The notes: generated by a model not told the origin, from the sequence alone. Counted from the first letter of the stretch, positions 37,372 to 46,613 are shown. The stretch: 64,000 bases of DNA from Arenibacter sp. F26102 (GCF_023015865.1 NZ_JALKBC010000012.1:99108-163107), one strand, 5' to 3'. Translations and numbers: made by a program.

Positions 37372-37719
37372 CATAAGGGCCTGGACATCACATTTAATAA
37401 TTAAGCTTCTTTATAATGGAAGTAATATGGGTATATGTTTATCCTTTATTATTTTTTTGACACTAACAGCCGCTTCTAGGCCTGCGGCCAGAAAACAATT
37501 AAAAGTGCATTTCCCGGAGAAGTAGGAGCAAGTCTGGGTCTCCACAAGAACAAGTTATTCTCCCTTAGTATTCAGTTGCCCTCATTATAGCGCCAGTATC
37601 AATATTTATGATGCGATATATAGGGAAGTTGCAAATTCCCATATTTGAAAATATTCCCAACCTGATTCAGATCATTGTAGAAAATCATACATGGTGGTTT
37701 CTTTACTCAAAATCATAAA
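37372..37719. other. Spacer upstream of the DUF2953-GerW pair
   Basis: No intact gene. A short frame from the ATG near 37610 runs to the stop just before 37720 (about 35 codons, M-R-Y-I-G-K-L-Q-I-P-I) and is unlikely to be real. Other fragments are out of frame. Nothing else seen. Confidence 0.35.
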
Positions 37720-38220
37720 ATGATCGTTGTCCAAATATTAGGATTTATTTTTTTATTCTTGATTGGTCTTTTGTTTGTTCCGATCGAGCTGTATATGGAT
37801 ACAAGCTCGAATCAATATCACTTGCGGATACGGGGTCTGGCCAAGGTAAGTCTTGAAGGGGACCAAAAAGAATTGTTGCGAATTAGGCTCAATATTCTCT
37901 TTCGGAATTTTTATTTCTATCCTTTCAAAAAGAAGCGTACGGACAAATCAAAAAAAATAAAAAAAAAGAAGGTCAAGAAAACAGGGAAGGGTATCGGTTT
38001 TCGGAGGATCGTACGTCTGTTGAATTCGTTTACGGTTAAAAAAATGTTCGTGAACATGGATACTGGCGATTGCCTATTAAATGCGAAACTGTTTCCGGTC
38101 TTTGCTTTCATGAATTATCGTTGGGGAAACTTCAATATCAACTTCGAAGGCAAAAATCAAATGGTTTTGTACTTGCAAAACAGGCCTATTTATCTGCTCA
38201 AATCATTTATTAACATTTAA
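37720..38220 (+). CDS. DUF2953-like membrane protein (YtfI-type partner of GerW)
   Basis: 166 residues. One N-terminal membrane segment (3-22) followed by a basic, strand-rich domain with a Lys-rich linker (about 68-92). In Bacillus, YtfI (DUF2953) is encoded next to YtfJ/GerW. Here a GerW gene begins 11 bases downstream, which is the main reason for the call. The organism type is not a spore former, so the role must differ from germination. Confidence 0.7.
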   Translation: MIVVQILGFIFLFLIGLLFVPIELYMDTSSNQYHLRIRGLAKVSLEGDQKELLRIRLNILFRNFYFYPFKKKRTDKSKKIKKKKVKKTGKGIGFRRIVRLLNSFTVKKMFVNMDTGDCLLNAKLFPVFAFMNYRWGNFNINFEGKNQMVLYLQNRPIYLLKSFINI

Positions 38221-38231
38221 ATACATAAATC

Positions 38232-38606
38232 ATGGAATTAAACTTTGAAGAATTATTGGGAAAGATTACTGACTTTATAAAGTCAGAAGCAAAGACGGAA
38301 ACCGTTGTGGGTGAACAATTTGAACTGGGCGAATTCAAATGTGTACCTGTTATAAAAGTGGGAATGGGTTTCGGCTCGGGTGGCGGAGAAGGTTCACAAC
38401 CCAAGACCGGTAAAGGTCAAGGTGGTGGTGCCGCTGCGGGAGTGGGCATAGAACCAATTGGGTTTTTGGTAAGCAAGGGAGAAGAAATCTCCTTTTTAGC
38501 GTCAGGCAAGACTCATGGATTGGCAGCGGCATTTGAAAAAGTGCCGGATCTGATAGAGAAACTGGCCAAAAACAGGGGCAAGGAAAAAGAGGCCGTAGAA
38601 AGCTGA
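38232..38606 (+). CDS. GerW/YtfJ family protein
   Basis: 124 residues matching the whole GerW (spore_YtfJ) domain. Strand E-T-V-V-G-E-Q, V-P-V-I-K-V-G-M-G-F-G-S-G-G-G-E-G, then a Gly-rich patch G-G-G-A-A-A-G-V-G-I-E-P-I-G-F-L-V, and a C-terminal helix with V-P-D-L-I-E-K-L. In Bacillus it is a spore-coat-associated germination factor. Members outside spore formers have no assigned role. Operon with the DUF2953-like gene. Confidence 0.88.
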   Translation: MELNFEELLGKITDFIKSEAKTETVVGEQFELGEFKCVPVIKVGMGFGSGGGEGSQPKTGKGQGGGAAAGVGIEPIGFLVSKGEEISFLASGKTHGLAAAFEKVPDLIEKLAKNRGKEKEAVES

Positions 38607-38720
38607 AATTACAACGTTGACCATAGGGCAAACATGGATTTTATAAGAGAAATTCTGGTTGCCCTTTTTGTTGTCAATAAAATATGTACCCCGAAAATTT
38701 CATGCTAAATTCACTAAGAG

Positions 38721-38821
38721 AGCCATAAAAAAACGGATTGGCAGTAACCAATCCGTTGATTTTTAAAACTTAAATTATGCAGCGAGAGGGGGGCACGCCC
38801 CCAACCACCGAGTTATGAATT
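38721..38821. repeat. Direct repeat 1: tRNA-Met 3'-half relic plus terminator
   Basis: Read on the minus strand: AATTCATAACTCGG... (anticodon CAT loop and 3' anticodon stem), a GC-rich T-arm-like hairpin, CTCTCGCTGCA as 3' acceptor strand, then a 10-bp terminator stem (AACGGATTGG at 38732-38741, CCAATCCGTT at 38748-38757). The same unit recurs at 45519-45622. No 5' half of a tRNA adjoins. The flanking spacer (38607-39419) holds no other gene. Interpreted as an island attachment-site scar. Confidence 0.65.
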
Positions 38822-39419
38822 CCTTCTTGTATTTTTAATATTCCCTAAATACGTGGCTTCCCAGATGCTAGTTTATAAAAATGTGTTCCCAAACATGTTC
38901 AGTTTCGTGTTCACTATTGTTATTAATAATCTTGAAGCAAATTAGTTGTATTCTTGTAGTTGAACTATTTTTTGGTGACAAAACGTTTCTAGTCACTATT
39001 TCTACCATTTTTATCATAAAGTAAAAACAACGTAAAAGTGTTTATGAAGTTGTGGCATTTGAAAAATGTCAGCTCCAATTGACCCATATATGGAGGATTG
39101 TATAGGAAACATCCCATTCGGCATTGGGAAATATGTAGCCAAGGGAATACTAGGACCGTTTCGGGCAAGAATTCACCCCAGAAACGACCAATATTAAAGA
39201 TAAATTGTTGAATTTAGAGATGTCCTTAAACTTGTAAGACAACAAAAGTGGAAACCTACAATTGTTTACCAATATTCGAATCAGTTTAGGATATTAATTT
39301 TCAGTAAGGTGGATACCCTTTGATTTTAGATTTAGTTGTTGCTGTAGTAATTTTTTCGATCGCCTGTGTTCCTAAAACTAAACTTTTGACCGAGAGTTTG
39401 TGCCATCCATTTTTAGTTT

Positions 39420-39851
39420 TTAATCGCCTTCGCTCAATGAGAAGCTACCGTCTCCATTAAAATCAGTTAGGATTATCGTTACAGACCAAGTTCCTGCAGT
39501 TCCAGAAGATGATACACCAGAAAAGCTATCAGGTTCCAAATTTCCTTTTAACGATTTATCCAAAACAATAGTTCCATCTGCGTCCCTTACTATCATTTGA
39601 AATACACCTCCAGCAGAAGCTGTTATGTCGGCATTGTATTCTACTGTAGATAATCCGTTTTGATATTCAAATGTTTCGGAATTGCTACCACCATTTCCAG
39701 TAAAATCGCCTCCGATGTCGCCGTTCGGTCCTTCATTTAGAGTAATATTGGCAGATAAGTTGCCATCGTCATCATCGTTGTCACATGCGACCATTAAGGT
39801 CAAAATCGAAAATAACGTCAATACTATAAATTTCGGATTCAAATTTTTCAT
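39420..39851 (-). CDS. Small acidic lipoprotein
   Basis: 143 residues. Lipobox L-M-V-A-C23 followed by an Asp-rich spacer. The rest is strand-rich and Gly/Ser/Asp-rich, ending D-F-N-G-D-G-S-F-S-L-S-E-G-D, which resembles a calcium-binding turn. No known family recognised; typical of surface lipoproteins of this phylum. Not in an operon. Confidence 0.7.
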   Translation of the reverse strand: MKNLNPKFIVLTLFSILTLMVACDNDDDDGNLSANITLNEGPNGDIGGDFTGNGGSNSETFEYQNGLSTVEYNADITASAGGVFQMIVRDADGTIVLDKSLKGNLEPDSFSGVSSSGTAGTWSVTIILTDFNGDGSFSLSEGD

Positions 39852-39905
39852 AATTCTTTAGGGTTGTTTCTCTTTAATGTACATAACGCTTGCTAATGAT
39901 TTTTA

Positions 39906-40232
39906 TTACTTGCTGATGATGATGGTGTTTATCTCGTCGACCAGATTGGTACGCTTGGGGACCGGAATTGGGTTAAAGGAGGAGCTTCCTTTTCCCTTGG
40001 GACTTTTATATAGGTATGGCCCTTTGCTGTCCTTACTTTCTTGGAAACATATCCATTTCATGTATTGCTGCTATTGGATTGTTGGTTAATATCATAATCC
40101 AATTGCGCATCAAGCTCACCTTCCTGTATTTTAACACCACGTTTTTAAATGGATTTTAGCAATAAATTGAGTTCATCCCCCTGTCTTGAATGGCTTTAAA
40201 AAGTCGTCGTTTAAGAGGTCTTCATCTTTCAT
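39906..40232 (-). pseudogene. IS256-family transposase remnant (N-terminal third)
   Basis: Starting at the ATG at 40232 the minus strand reads M-K-D-E-D-L-L-N-D-D-F-L-K, then E-L-N-L-L-L-K-S-I, G-E-L-D-A-Q-L-D-Y and S-F-N-P-I-P-V-P-K-R. These are the conserved N-terminal blocks of IS256 (mutator) transposases, but interrupted by stops and frameshifts. The catalytic DDE part is gone. The open frame 39877-40089 on the other strand is a mirror of it. Confidence 0.7.
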
Positions 40233-40252
40233 AAGTGTATAAATTTAAAATT

Positions 40253-40288
40253 AAACAATATCGAGGTTCGCAACCCTCGATATTGTTT
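40253..40288. terminator. Strong 14-bp hairpin
   Basis: AAACAATATCGAGG (40253-40266) pairs perfectly with CCTCGATATTGTTT (40275-40288), loop of 8. It lies between the IS256 relic and the truncated membrane-protein gene and is framed by ATAAGTGTATAAA and TTTACACACTTA. It may be part of the IS256 end rather than a normal terminator. Confidence 0.6.
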
Positions 40289-40299
40289 TGTTTACACAC

Positions 40300-40731
40300 T
40301 TAGTGAGATACTATCAGCATGGCAATAGTTGTGATGCCAATTGGGCGCCAAGTAGGGGTGTTCATAAATGGAATTATTACTGCTGCTACGATAATTAACA
40401 TAGGAATTACCTTAAATACAACTGTGTATTCCTTTAGAGTACTTTCGGAACGTTCAATTTTGGATTCAACAAAGGCAGATATATCAGCGTTAAACGCATT
40501 TTTAAATTAAGTAATCCTAGATTTATTTGTAAAAAATAGACCAAGCCCTAGGGTCATAAATAACAACCCTGCTACCAAGTTTGGAATTACGTATGCATTT
40601 GCCAAATCCGTTTTTCCCAACTGCCAAAACCCAATGCTTGCGGTTAAGAATAAAATTGAAAAAAAGATGAAAAAACGTGTTGAGAACACTTCGAATTTTG
40701 CCCATTCCAAAGCTAACTTTAATATTTCCAT
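40300..40731 (-). pseudogene. Membrane protein gene with an in-frame stop and IS-truncated 3' end
   Basis: The minus-strand frame from the ATG at 40731 gives 74 residues with two membrane segments, ending T-N-K-S-R-I-T, then one TAA. It then continues in the same frame (F-K-N-A-F-N-A-D-I-S-A-F-V-E-S, followed by two more membrane segments) to a stop at 40300. The coding pattern on both sides of the TAA is continuous, so this is one 140-residue four-segment membrane protein broken by a single nonsense codon. The final stop lies in sequence that looks like an IS256 end. It adjoins a decayed AraC regulator gene. Confidence 0.7.
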
Positions 40732-40762
40732 TGTTTAATTCAGTTTATATTTTTCTCTATTC

Positions 40763-41385
40763 TGTGTTGGACTTATACCTTCTTTCTTCTTAAATATCTT
40801 GAAAAATAAGGTGGATATTAAAATCCTAATTCGTACGCTACTTCTGCTACTGTCTTATTCGGTTGCAATAAAGTATTCTTTGCTTCATCAATCAGGTGTA
40901 AGTGCAAGTGTTCGGTTGTAGTCTTAGCTGTTTCTTACTTAAGCGTATCGCTTAAGTAACGTTGCGAAACGGACATTTTATCAGCTATTTGTTCTATGCT
41001 CGGAATATCTTTTTCCTGTAGTTGTCCTGATTTAAAATATTCAGATATACGCCGATTAAACTTTTCCAACAAAATTTTAGACATTTTTGTCCTCTTTAAA
41101 AACTGCCTTTCGTAGAAACGATTGGCATATTTCATCAACGTGGCCAATTGAGAGATAATACTTTCTTTGCTAAAGGCATCTTGATTGTTTTGATACTCAA
41201 TTTCAATATTTTCTACTGTCGATTCCGTTAGCTTTTCTTCCTTTGGCGATAGGTGCAATACTTCATTAGTTAGTAAGAAATGAAACCATATTTTTTTATT
41301 TGTTGCGCTAGTTCTATTCCTTTCAGAAAATCTTCGTGAAAGTTTACTGAAAAACCTTTTTGTAAATAAAAGTTGGGATTACTTT
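40763..41385 (-). pseudogene. AraC-family regulator, decayed
   Basis: Readable part 40935-41258 (A-F-S-K-E-S-I-I-S-Q-L-A-T-L-M, F-N-R-R-I-S-E-Y-F, S-V-S-Q-R-Y-L-S-D-T-L-K) is the linker and first helix-turn-helix of an AraC protein. Past its stop the frame continues with T-T-T-E-H-L-H-L-H-L-I-D-E-A-K and T-V-A-E-V-A-Y-E-L-G-F, the second helix-turn-helix. Upstream, out of frame, is F-Y-L-Q-K-G-F-S-V-N-F-H-E-D-F from the sensor domain. Several stops and frame changes: no functional product expected. Confidence 0.72.
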
Positions 41386-41447
41386 GCCGCTATTCATATG
41401 GATTCTATATTTGCCGCTTATTTTAAATTAATCTAAATAAGAATAGA

Positions 41448-43832
41448 ATGAAAATTGTGACCTGGGCAGCAGCCCTTTTTTTATCTTTTAACGCATATTC
41501 ACAAACCAGCATTAAAGGAAAGATTACCGATGAATCCAATCAACCTCTCACCGGCGCAACCGTATATATTGAGGAATTGAAGAAAGGCACCATGACCGAC
41601 CTAAATGGGGAATATGAAATTACGGACATCAAGGAAGGCTCTTGGACAATTGTCCTGAGAATGCTGGGTTATAAACTGCAAACTAAAAAAATCACCATTG
41701 GCCCGGACACTTCGATGACCTTTCACGTGGTTTTAAAAGAAGATTTAAACAGTTTGGATGAAGTCGTGGTTTCCGCTAGCAGGCATTCCGAATATCTTTC
41801 TGAAATTCCTGCTTCGGTTACCGTTGTAGGCCTTGCCAAATTGGAGGAGTTCACACAATCTACCTCGAACATCAGCGAAATTCTGGAATTTACAGTCCCG
41901 GGACTTGCTGTTTCTACCGGTACCTTTTCCAATTGGGGACAAACCCTAAGAGGGCGTTCACTATTGGTCATGGTCGACGGCATCCCACAATCTACCCCTT
42001 TAAGAAACGGACAATTGGGAGTGAAATCCGTAAATCCCAATGACATCAGCCGTGTAGAGGTAATTAAAGGGGCCACGTCCATCTTCGGTAATGGGGGCAA
42101 TGGTGGTTTTATCAACTATATTACCAAAAATCCAGCTACCGATAAAAAAATTGAGGGGACTACCAATATCTGGGGCTCAACCAATTTGGCCAAAACAAAT
42201 GACGCCTTGGGCTGGGGCATACATCAGTCCCTTAAGGGAAACCTGAATAGATTCAGTTACTACATCAGCGGTAGTTTGGAACAAACAGGTAATAAATACG
42301 ATGCAGATGGAGTTCCTGTTCTCCCGACCTACGGTTTTGACAACACTGACATCTACAGCACATTTGGAAAATTGGAATATTTACTATCAGACAGGCAAAA
42401 ACTGACCCTTAGTGGTAATATCTACCATTCCGCTCAAGATAGCCCCTTCATTCCGGTAGCGGCAGAGGTAGAAGTCTTTAATGAGGATGGGGATTATTCC
42501 CTTGTTCCAGGTTACGGCGTAAAGGGGACCATTGTCAGGGAAGAACCTACTGGGACGACCTTGGTAAATGGACAATTAAAATATAGTCTCAACAATATAT
42601 TCAAGGGAACTACCAATTTTGAAACGGACCTTTATTATCAAAACACTGAGAACGTATTTTTCTATTCCGACAAATTTGAAAATGGCGGACAATCCGTAAT
42701 AAATGCCAAAAAATATGGTATCAGACCCAACTTCAATACCAGTTTTGGTTCATATGGCCCAACAAATATATCCTTGACCTATGGGGTAGACCTTTTAAAG
42801 GACAAAACAAATCAAGGGCTTTTGGATGGGAGATTGTGGGTGCCAAATATTGAATTGATCAACTGGGCACCCTACGCGCAATCTACCATAAAACTTAACA
42901 ACCAATGGGTTCTTAAAGCAGGTTTGCGATATGACCATATGAATATGGATATCGTAGATTACAATACCCTTCCCTATTCCGCTAAAAGCGATGGCAATTT
43001 CAGTCCATCCGTAGCTGTGGAAGGAGGAAAACTTAATTTCAACAATCTGGCCTTTAACTTAGGGGTTCGGTATATAGAGCACCAAGAATTTACCCCTTAC
43101 ATAAGCTATTCCCAAGGATTTTCAATTGCTGATTTAGGCTCAATACTAAGGTCAGCCGTAGCCGAGAACATTAATGATATCCAGCTGGAACCCGCGGTCA
43201 CCAATAATTATGAATTTGGGTTCATATCCAAATTCAATAACTTTCAGCTGGAGGCAGTGGGCTATTACAGTACTTCCAATCTGGGCACAGGCGTTGTATT
43301 TGTGGATGAGATCAATTCTTTTGTACCCTCAGAACAACCACAACGAATTTATGGAGGTGAGATATCCGTGGATTATTTTAGTTGGGACAAAAAATGGCAA
43401 ATAGGAACCTCATATTCTTACGTAGAGGGGCTGACCCATAGTGTCGGTGACGAAAATAACTTGACCTATTTGGGAGGTGATGTTATAGCCGCTCCAAAAT
43501 GGACTACATATATTAACTGGCAGCCCACAGAAAAATTAAACACATCACTTAGAATGACCAATCTGGGTGATAGAAACCGATTCGATCCCTTTATCGATGC
43601 CAACGATACTTGGGCCTATAGACATACGCAGTTCCCTGTGAGTGGTTATACTTTACTGAATCTTTCTGTGGCCTATCAATTAAAATCGAACCTGTCCCTT
43701 TCCTTAGGGGTCAACAATATATTGAACGAATATTATTTACCTGCCCGATCTCAGTGGGCCGCACCTTTAAAAACCTTTACAGGGGTAGGAGAGGGAGCCA
43801 ACGCAAAACTAGGACTTAGGTACAATTTTTAA
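41448..43832 (+). CDS. TonB-dependent receptor, siderophore/haem type
   Basis: 794 residues. Signal peptide ending A-Y-S-Q, then a carboxypeptidase-regulatory-like domain (about 20-100). A TonB box/plug follows (L-D-E-V-V-V-S-A-S-R; plug end R-V-E-V-I-K-G-A-T-S-I-F-G), then a beta-barrel ending K-L-G-L-R-Y-N-F. The plug motif I-K-G-A-T-S-I-F-G-N-G is typical of siderophore receptors. A PepSY-TM protein gene follows 60 bases later, a common iron-uptake pairing, so iron-siderophore import is likely. It lies in the interval bounded by the two tRNA-like repeats. Confidence 0.9.
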   Translation: MKIVTWAAALFLSFNAYSQTSIKGKITDESNQPLTGATVYIEELKKGTMTDLNGEYEITDIKEGSWTIVLRMLGYKLQTKKITIGPDTSMTFHVVLKEDLNSLDEVVVSASRHSEYLSEIPASVTVVGLAKLEEFTQSTSNISEILEFTVPGLAVSTGTFSNWGQTLRGRSLLVMVDGIPQSTPLRNGQLGVKSVNPNDISRVEVIKGATSIFGNGGNGGFINYITKNPATDKKIEGTTNIWGSTNLAKTNDALGWGIHQSLKGNLNRFSYYISGSLEQTGNKYDADGVPVLPTYGFDNTDIYSTFGKLEYLLSDRQKLTLSGNIYHSAQDSPFIPVAAEVEVFNEDGDYSLVPGYGVKGTIVREEPTGTTLVNGQLKYSLNNIFKGTTNFETDLYYQNTENVFFYSDKFENGGQSVINAKKYGIRPNFNTSFGSYGPTNISLTYGVDLLKDKTNQGLLDGRLWVPNIELINWAPYAQSTIKLNNQWVLKAGLRYDHMNMDIVDYNTLPYSAKSDGNFSPSVAVEGGKLNFNNLAFNLGVRYIEHQEFTPYISYSQGFSIADLGSILRSAVAENINDIQLEPAVTNNYEFGFISKFNNFQLEAVGYYSTSNLGTGVVFVDEINSFVPSEQPQRIYGGEISVDYFSWDKKWQIGTSYSYVEGLTHSVGDENNLTYLGGDVIAAPKWTTYINWQPTEKLNTSLRMTNLGDRNRFDPFIDANDTWAYRHTQFPVSGYTLLNLSVAYQLKSNLSLSLGVNNILNEYYLPARSQWAAPLKTFTGVGEGANAKLGLRYNF

Positions 43833-43840
43833 ACCATAGA

Positions 43841-43870
43841 CCCCGTGTTTGACTATTCTCAAACATGGGG
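43841..43870 (+). terminator. Hairpin after the TonB receptor gene
   Basis: CCCCGTGTTTGA (43841-43852) and TCAAACATGGGG (43859-43870) form a 12-bp stem with one G-T type mismatch, followed by CCTATTTTAA. It sits between the receptor and PepSY genes and could end or weaken read-through into the second gene. Confidence 0.65.
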
Positions 43871-43892
43871 CCTATTTTAAACAATTACTTCT

Positions 43893-44969
43893 TTGATTAT
43901 TTTTAACAGGTTTATCAGGAATTTACATCTTTGGCTTGGTCTTACGTGTGGCCTTATCGCGTCGATCTCAGGATTAACAGGTTCGCTATATATTTGGCAA
44001 CCTGAAATAACATCGATGCTCAATCCCGAGCTATTGACAATCGGGCAAAATAACCCTTTACACGATACTAGTCTGTACACAACGGCCTCCAATTTAATGG
44101 AACAACACGGGGATAGTATTGCCAAAATAAACTTGCCGTATCGGCAGCAACAGACTATTTCCCTGATATACAAAAATGGTGAGACGCTTTATTACCACCC
44201 CTTTACTGCCGACTTTCTAGGTGAAAAATCGGCTTCCATTGAATTTTTTGAGGATTTATTGAATTTTCACCGCACTTTGGGGATTCCGAAAATTGGAAAA
44301 TATATCACTGGAACCAGTACAATATTATTTTTCCTCTTACTTTTGAGTTCGGGAACCTATCTGTGGTGGAAAACCTATAGCACTAATTTTATCAAGGGAT
44401 TCCAAATTAAATGGACAGCTAAGAAAAAGAAATTGAATTATGACCTTCATAAGGTTTTGGGAGTGAGCTTTTTTATCCCTCTTATGGTTATAGCTTTTAC
44501 CGGCGCTTATTTTACATATAGTACTTACTACAGAACGGTACTTAGTATATTCGATGATACCGAAATAACCAAGTTAAACCTAGAAGAGCAGACCATTGGT
44601 AGCGCCAAACCCTATCAAGATTACCTACGTACTCCAGACAAGGACTACGACCTTCGTGCTGTCATCCTTCCCAAAAACAAACAGGAAGGATATCATTTTA
44701 GATATATCGAGGATAGGTTCCTAATGGCAGGGCTAAGAAAAACCAAGGAATTGAAAATTGATCCAACAGGAACTATTACTAGCCTGACGGATTTTCAAAC
44801 AGATTCCAATGGTAATCGGATCGCTGCGCAATTCTATCCCGTTCATATAGGGGAAATAGGAGGGTTGTTCGGAAGAATCCTGGTTTTTATTTCAGGTCTA
44901 ATTCCAATAATCCTGTATATAACTGGCCTAAGGTTGTATTTATTAAAAAAGAAAAAAAGATTGATCTAA
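43893..44969 (+). CDS. PepSY-associated TM protein (iron-uptake factor type)
   Basis: 358 residues. N-terminus N-R-F-I-R-N-L-H-L-W-L-G-L followed by a membrane segment, further segments near 140, 190 and 325, and Lys-rich C-terminal end: the PepSY_TM architecture of PiuB-like proteins. These are thought to help reduce or release iron from siderophores at the inner membrane. There is no ATG; a stop lies shortly upstream, so the start must be the TTG at 43893 or the ATT next to it. Functional partner of the receptor gene upstream. Confidence 0.85.
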   Translation: MIIFNRFIRNLHLWLGLTCGLIASISGLTGSLYIWQPEITSMLNPELLTIGQNNPLHDTSLYTTASNLMEQHGDSIAKINLPYRQQQTISLIYKNGETLYYHPFTADFLGEKSASIEFFEDLLNFHRTLGIPKIGKYITGTSTILFFLLLLSSGTYLWWKTYSTNFIKGFQIKWTAKKKKLNYDLHKVLGVSFFIPLMVIAFTGAYFTYSTYYRTVLSIFDDTEITKLNLEEQTIGSAKPYQDYLRTPDKDYDLRAVILPKNKQEGYHFRYIEDRFLMAGLRKTKELKIDPTGTITSLTDFQTDSNGNRIAAQFYPVHIGEIGGLFGRILVFISGLIPIILYITGLRLYLLKKKKRLI

Positions 44970-45139
44970 TTTAAGCCATATTCTCTTAATCATCAACTTA
45001 GTATCTTGAGCAACAAAATCCCGATTTATCTTAAGGTTCGATTTAATTACAACACGTTTGGAGAAGCCATTTATACACGCACAAACACTACTTATTGTAT
45101 AAACTATTTTACCTAATAAAACTACAGAAATAATTAGTT

Positions 45140-45351
45140 CGAAGTATCCACAGGATTGAATTTATCGATGGCTGGTTACAGGGATGGTGGCAGTTATGGT
45201 TCAATAAACAATAGAACCTATTTGTGTGTAAACACTGATGCAGGGGGATATCTTTAGAAGAAGAATTGAAGCTGCAAGCCCATCTTGCTTCAGGTTTACT
45301 AATTCATTGGGAACTTTTGCAATTGGCGTACGTTTGGTAAAGAACCAATAA
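45140..45351 (+). pseudogene. FISUMP (Fibrobacter major paralogous domain) protein relic
   Basis: Plus-strand pieces L-S-M-A-G-Y-R-D-G-G-S-Y-G and, after a stop and frame change, R-I-E-A-A-S-P-S-C-F-R-F, G-T-F-A-I-G-V-R-L-V-K-N-Q-stop match the C-terminal end of FISUMP-type surface proteins (A-G-Y-R ... V-R-L/C-V-K). The rest of the gene is missing. The long spacer 44970-46070 otherwise contains direct repeat 2 and AT-rich DNA without genes. Confidence 0.5.
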
Positions 45352-45518
45352 CAGAACATTATACTGGATAATTTTATTAAGTTTAATCCAAAAAGGCATT
45401 GCTGTAATACAGAATCAGATTCTTTGTTAAATCTATGCATCCTATTGATGTGTGGATAGAGATTATTGACCCTTTTTCCTGCAAGTTCCTGATAATACCT
45501 CGTTTACAAGTAAATGGA

Positions 45519-45622
45519 AGCCATAAAAAAACGGATTGGCAGTAACCAATCCGTTGATTTTTAAAAACTTAAGTTTTGTAGCGAGAGGGGGGCACGATCC
45601 CCCGACCTCCGGGTTATGAATT
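45519..45622. repeat. Direct repeat 2: tRNA-Met 3'-half relic plus terminator
   Basis: Better preserved than copy 1: on the minus strand TTCATAACCCGG (anticodon CAT), AGGTCGGGGG..CCCCCC as T arm with a damaged loop, CTCTCGCTA as acceptor 3' strand. It is followed by the terminator stem AACGGATTGG (45530-45539) / CCAATCCGTT (45546-45555). The two copies lie 6.8 kb apart in the same orientation and bracket the iron-uptake genes and several relics. Confidence 0.68.
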
Positions 45623-46070
45623 TGAAAAAAATCCTAATCAACCCCTTAATATGTACTTAATTTTATAAAAACGTTTACGAAATCGTTTACTGTATTAATA
45701 TTAAATTTTAACCAAAATACACTGTTATTTTTGGCTATACAAATTCTATTAAATATTCAGCAATAGTGAATGTATTAATTTGGTTTAGAAACCTCTATTC
45801 TGTAGGAAATTAGTTTACTGAATAGTAAGAAATAAATTATGCAAAGGGCTTTTTAGGCTAAGCTTTTAAATTATTTATTTATGTAAATTTCGTATTAATT
45901 AATGAGTTTACATTCAATAAGTTAACGTCGTATTTACATTGTTACTTTCACTTGGTTATATGGATTATATCACCCTTAAATTAGATTGATAAATTTCTTT
46001 GTGTTTGAAATGTTTAATACTTTTTTTATACATTTAACTAAATTAGTAATGAATATTTGAATTATTTTTA

Positions 46071-46613
46071 ATGGAATTGCCAAAAAATTTCCAAAATAAC
46101 AACTTGCTTTGTGGCCACCTCAAAAACGGTAATCAAAAGGCGTTCAAATCTCTATTTGAGCAATATTGGGAGGCCATGTTCTTAAAGGCAAATTCAATTC
46201 TTCGTGATAGGGAGGTAGCACAGGATATTGTGCAGGAGATATGGATAAAATTATGGAACCAAAGGGAAAAATTAGAGATTTCAAATTTTGAGTCTTATAT
46301 TTTTCGCTCTGTCAGTTATGGTTGTTTTAAATATTTAAGGGACAATAAATTTACTACTTCTCAGCTTCAAATTATTGATTCTTTGTCGGTGTCTAATCCT
46401 GACGTTGATAATCAACATAATTTAGAGGCAACTCAAAAGGTTATAGACAAGTCATTAGAAGAATTGTCTCCTAGGTGCCAAGAAATTTTCACATTAAGCC
46501 GTCTGGAAGATATGCCAAATGAGGAAATTGCCGGGAAATTGGGTATTTCAAGAAGGTCCGTGGAGAATCAAGTTTCCCTTGCTCTAAAAGTAATAAGAAG
46601 GCATTTAGCCTAA
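46071..46613 (+). CDS. ECF RNA polymerase sigma factor
   Basis: 180 residues. Region 2 (L-K-N-G-N-Q-K-A-F-K-S-L-F, then D-I-V-Q-E-I-W-I-K-L-W-N) and region 4 (S-P-R-C-Q-E-I-F-T-L-S-R, then N-E-E-I-A-G-K-L-G-I-S-R-R-S-V-E-N-Q-V) are intact. This is the Bacteroidota family that drives SusC/SusD loci and is held by a FecR anti-sigma. FecR, SusC and SusD follow in order, so it probably controls this locus (and itself). About 450 bases of AT-rich upstream DNA hold its promoter. Confidence 0.93.
   Translation: MELPKNFQNNNLLCGHLKNGNQKAFKSLFEQYWEAMFLKANSILRDREVAQDIVQEIWIKLWNQREKLEISNFESYIFRSVSYGCFKYLRDNKFTTSQLQIIDSLSVSNPDVDNQHNLEATQKVIDKSLEELSPRCQEIFTLSRLEDMPNEEIAGKLGISRRSVENQVSLALKVIRRHLA

Noticed and set aside
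39877..40089. 70-codon plus-strand frame
   Set aside because: Mirror of the IS256 transposase relic on the minus strand.
40319..40510. 63-codon plus-strand frame with a hydrophobic stretch
   Set aside because: Mirror of the second half of the minus-strand membrane-protein pseudogene, which reads in frame through a single TAA.
45201..45440. 79-codon minus-strand frame
   Set aside because: The plus strand at this place shows FISUMP-type fragments; the minus-strand frame has no recognisable features.
45560..45640. Functional tRNA-Met gene
   Set aside because: Only the 3' half is present and the T-loop is damaged; no D arm or acceptor 5' strand follows.
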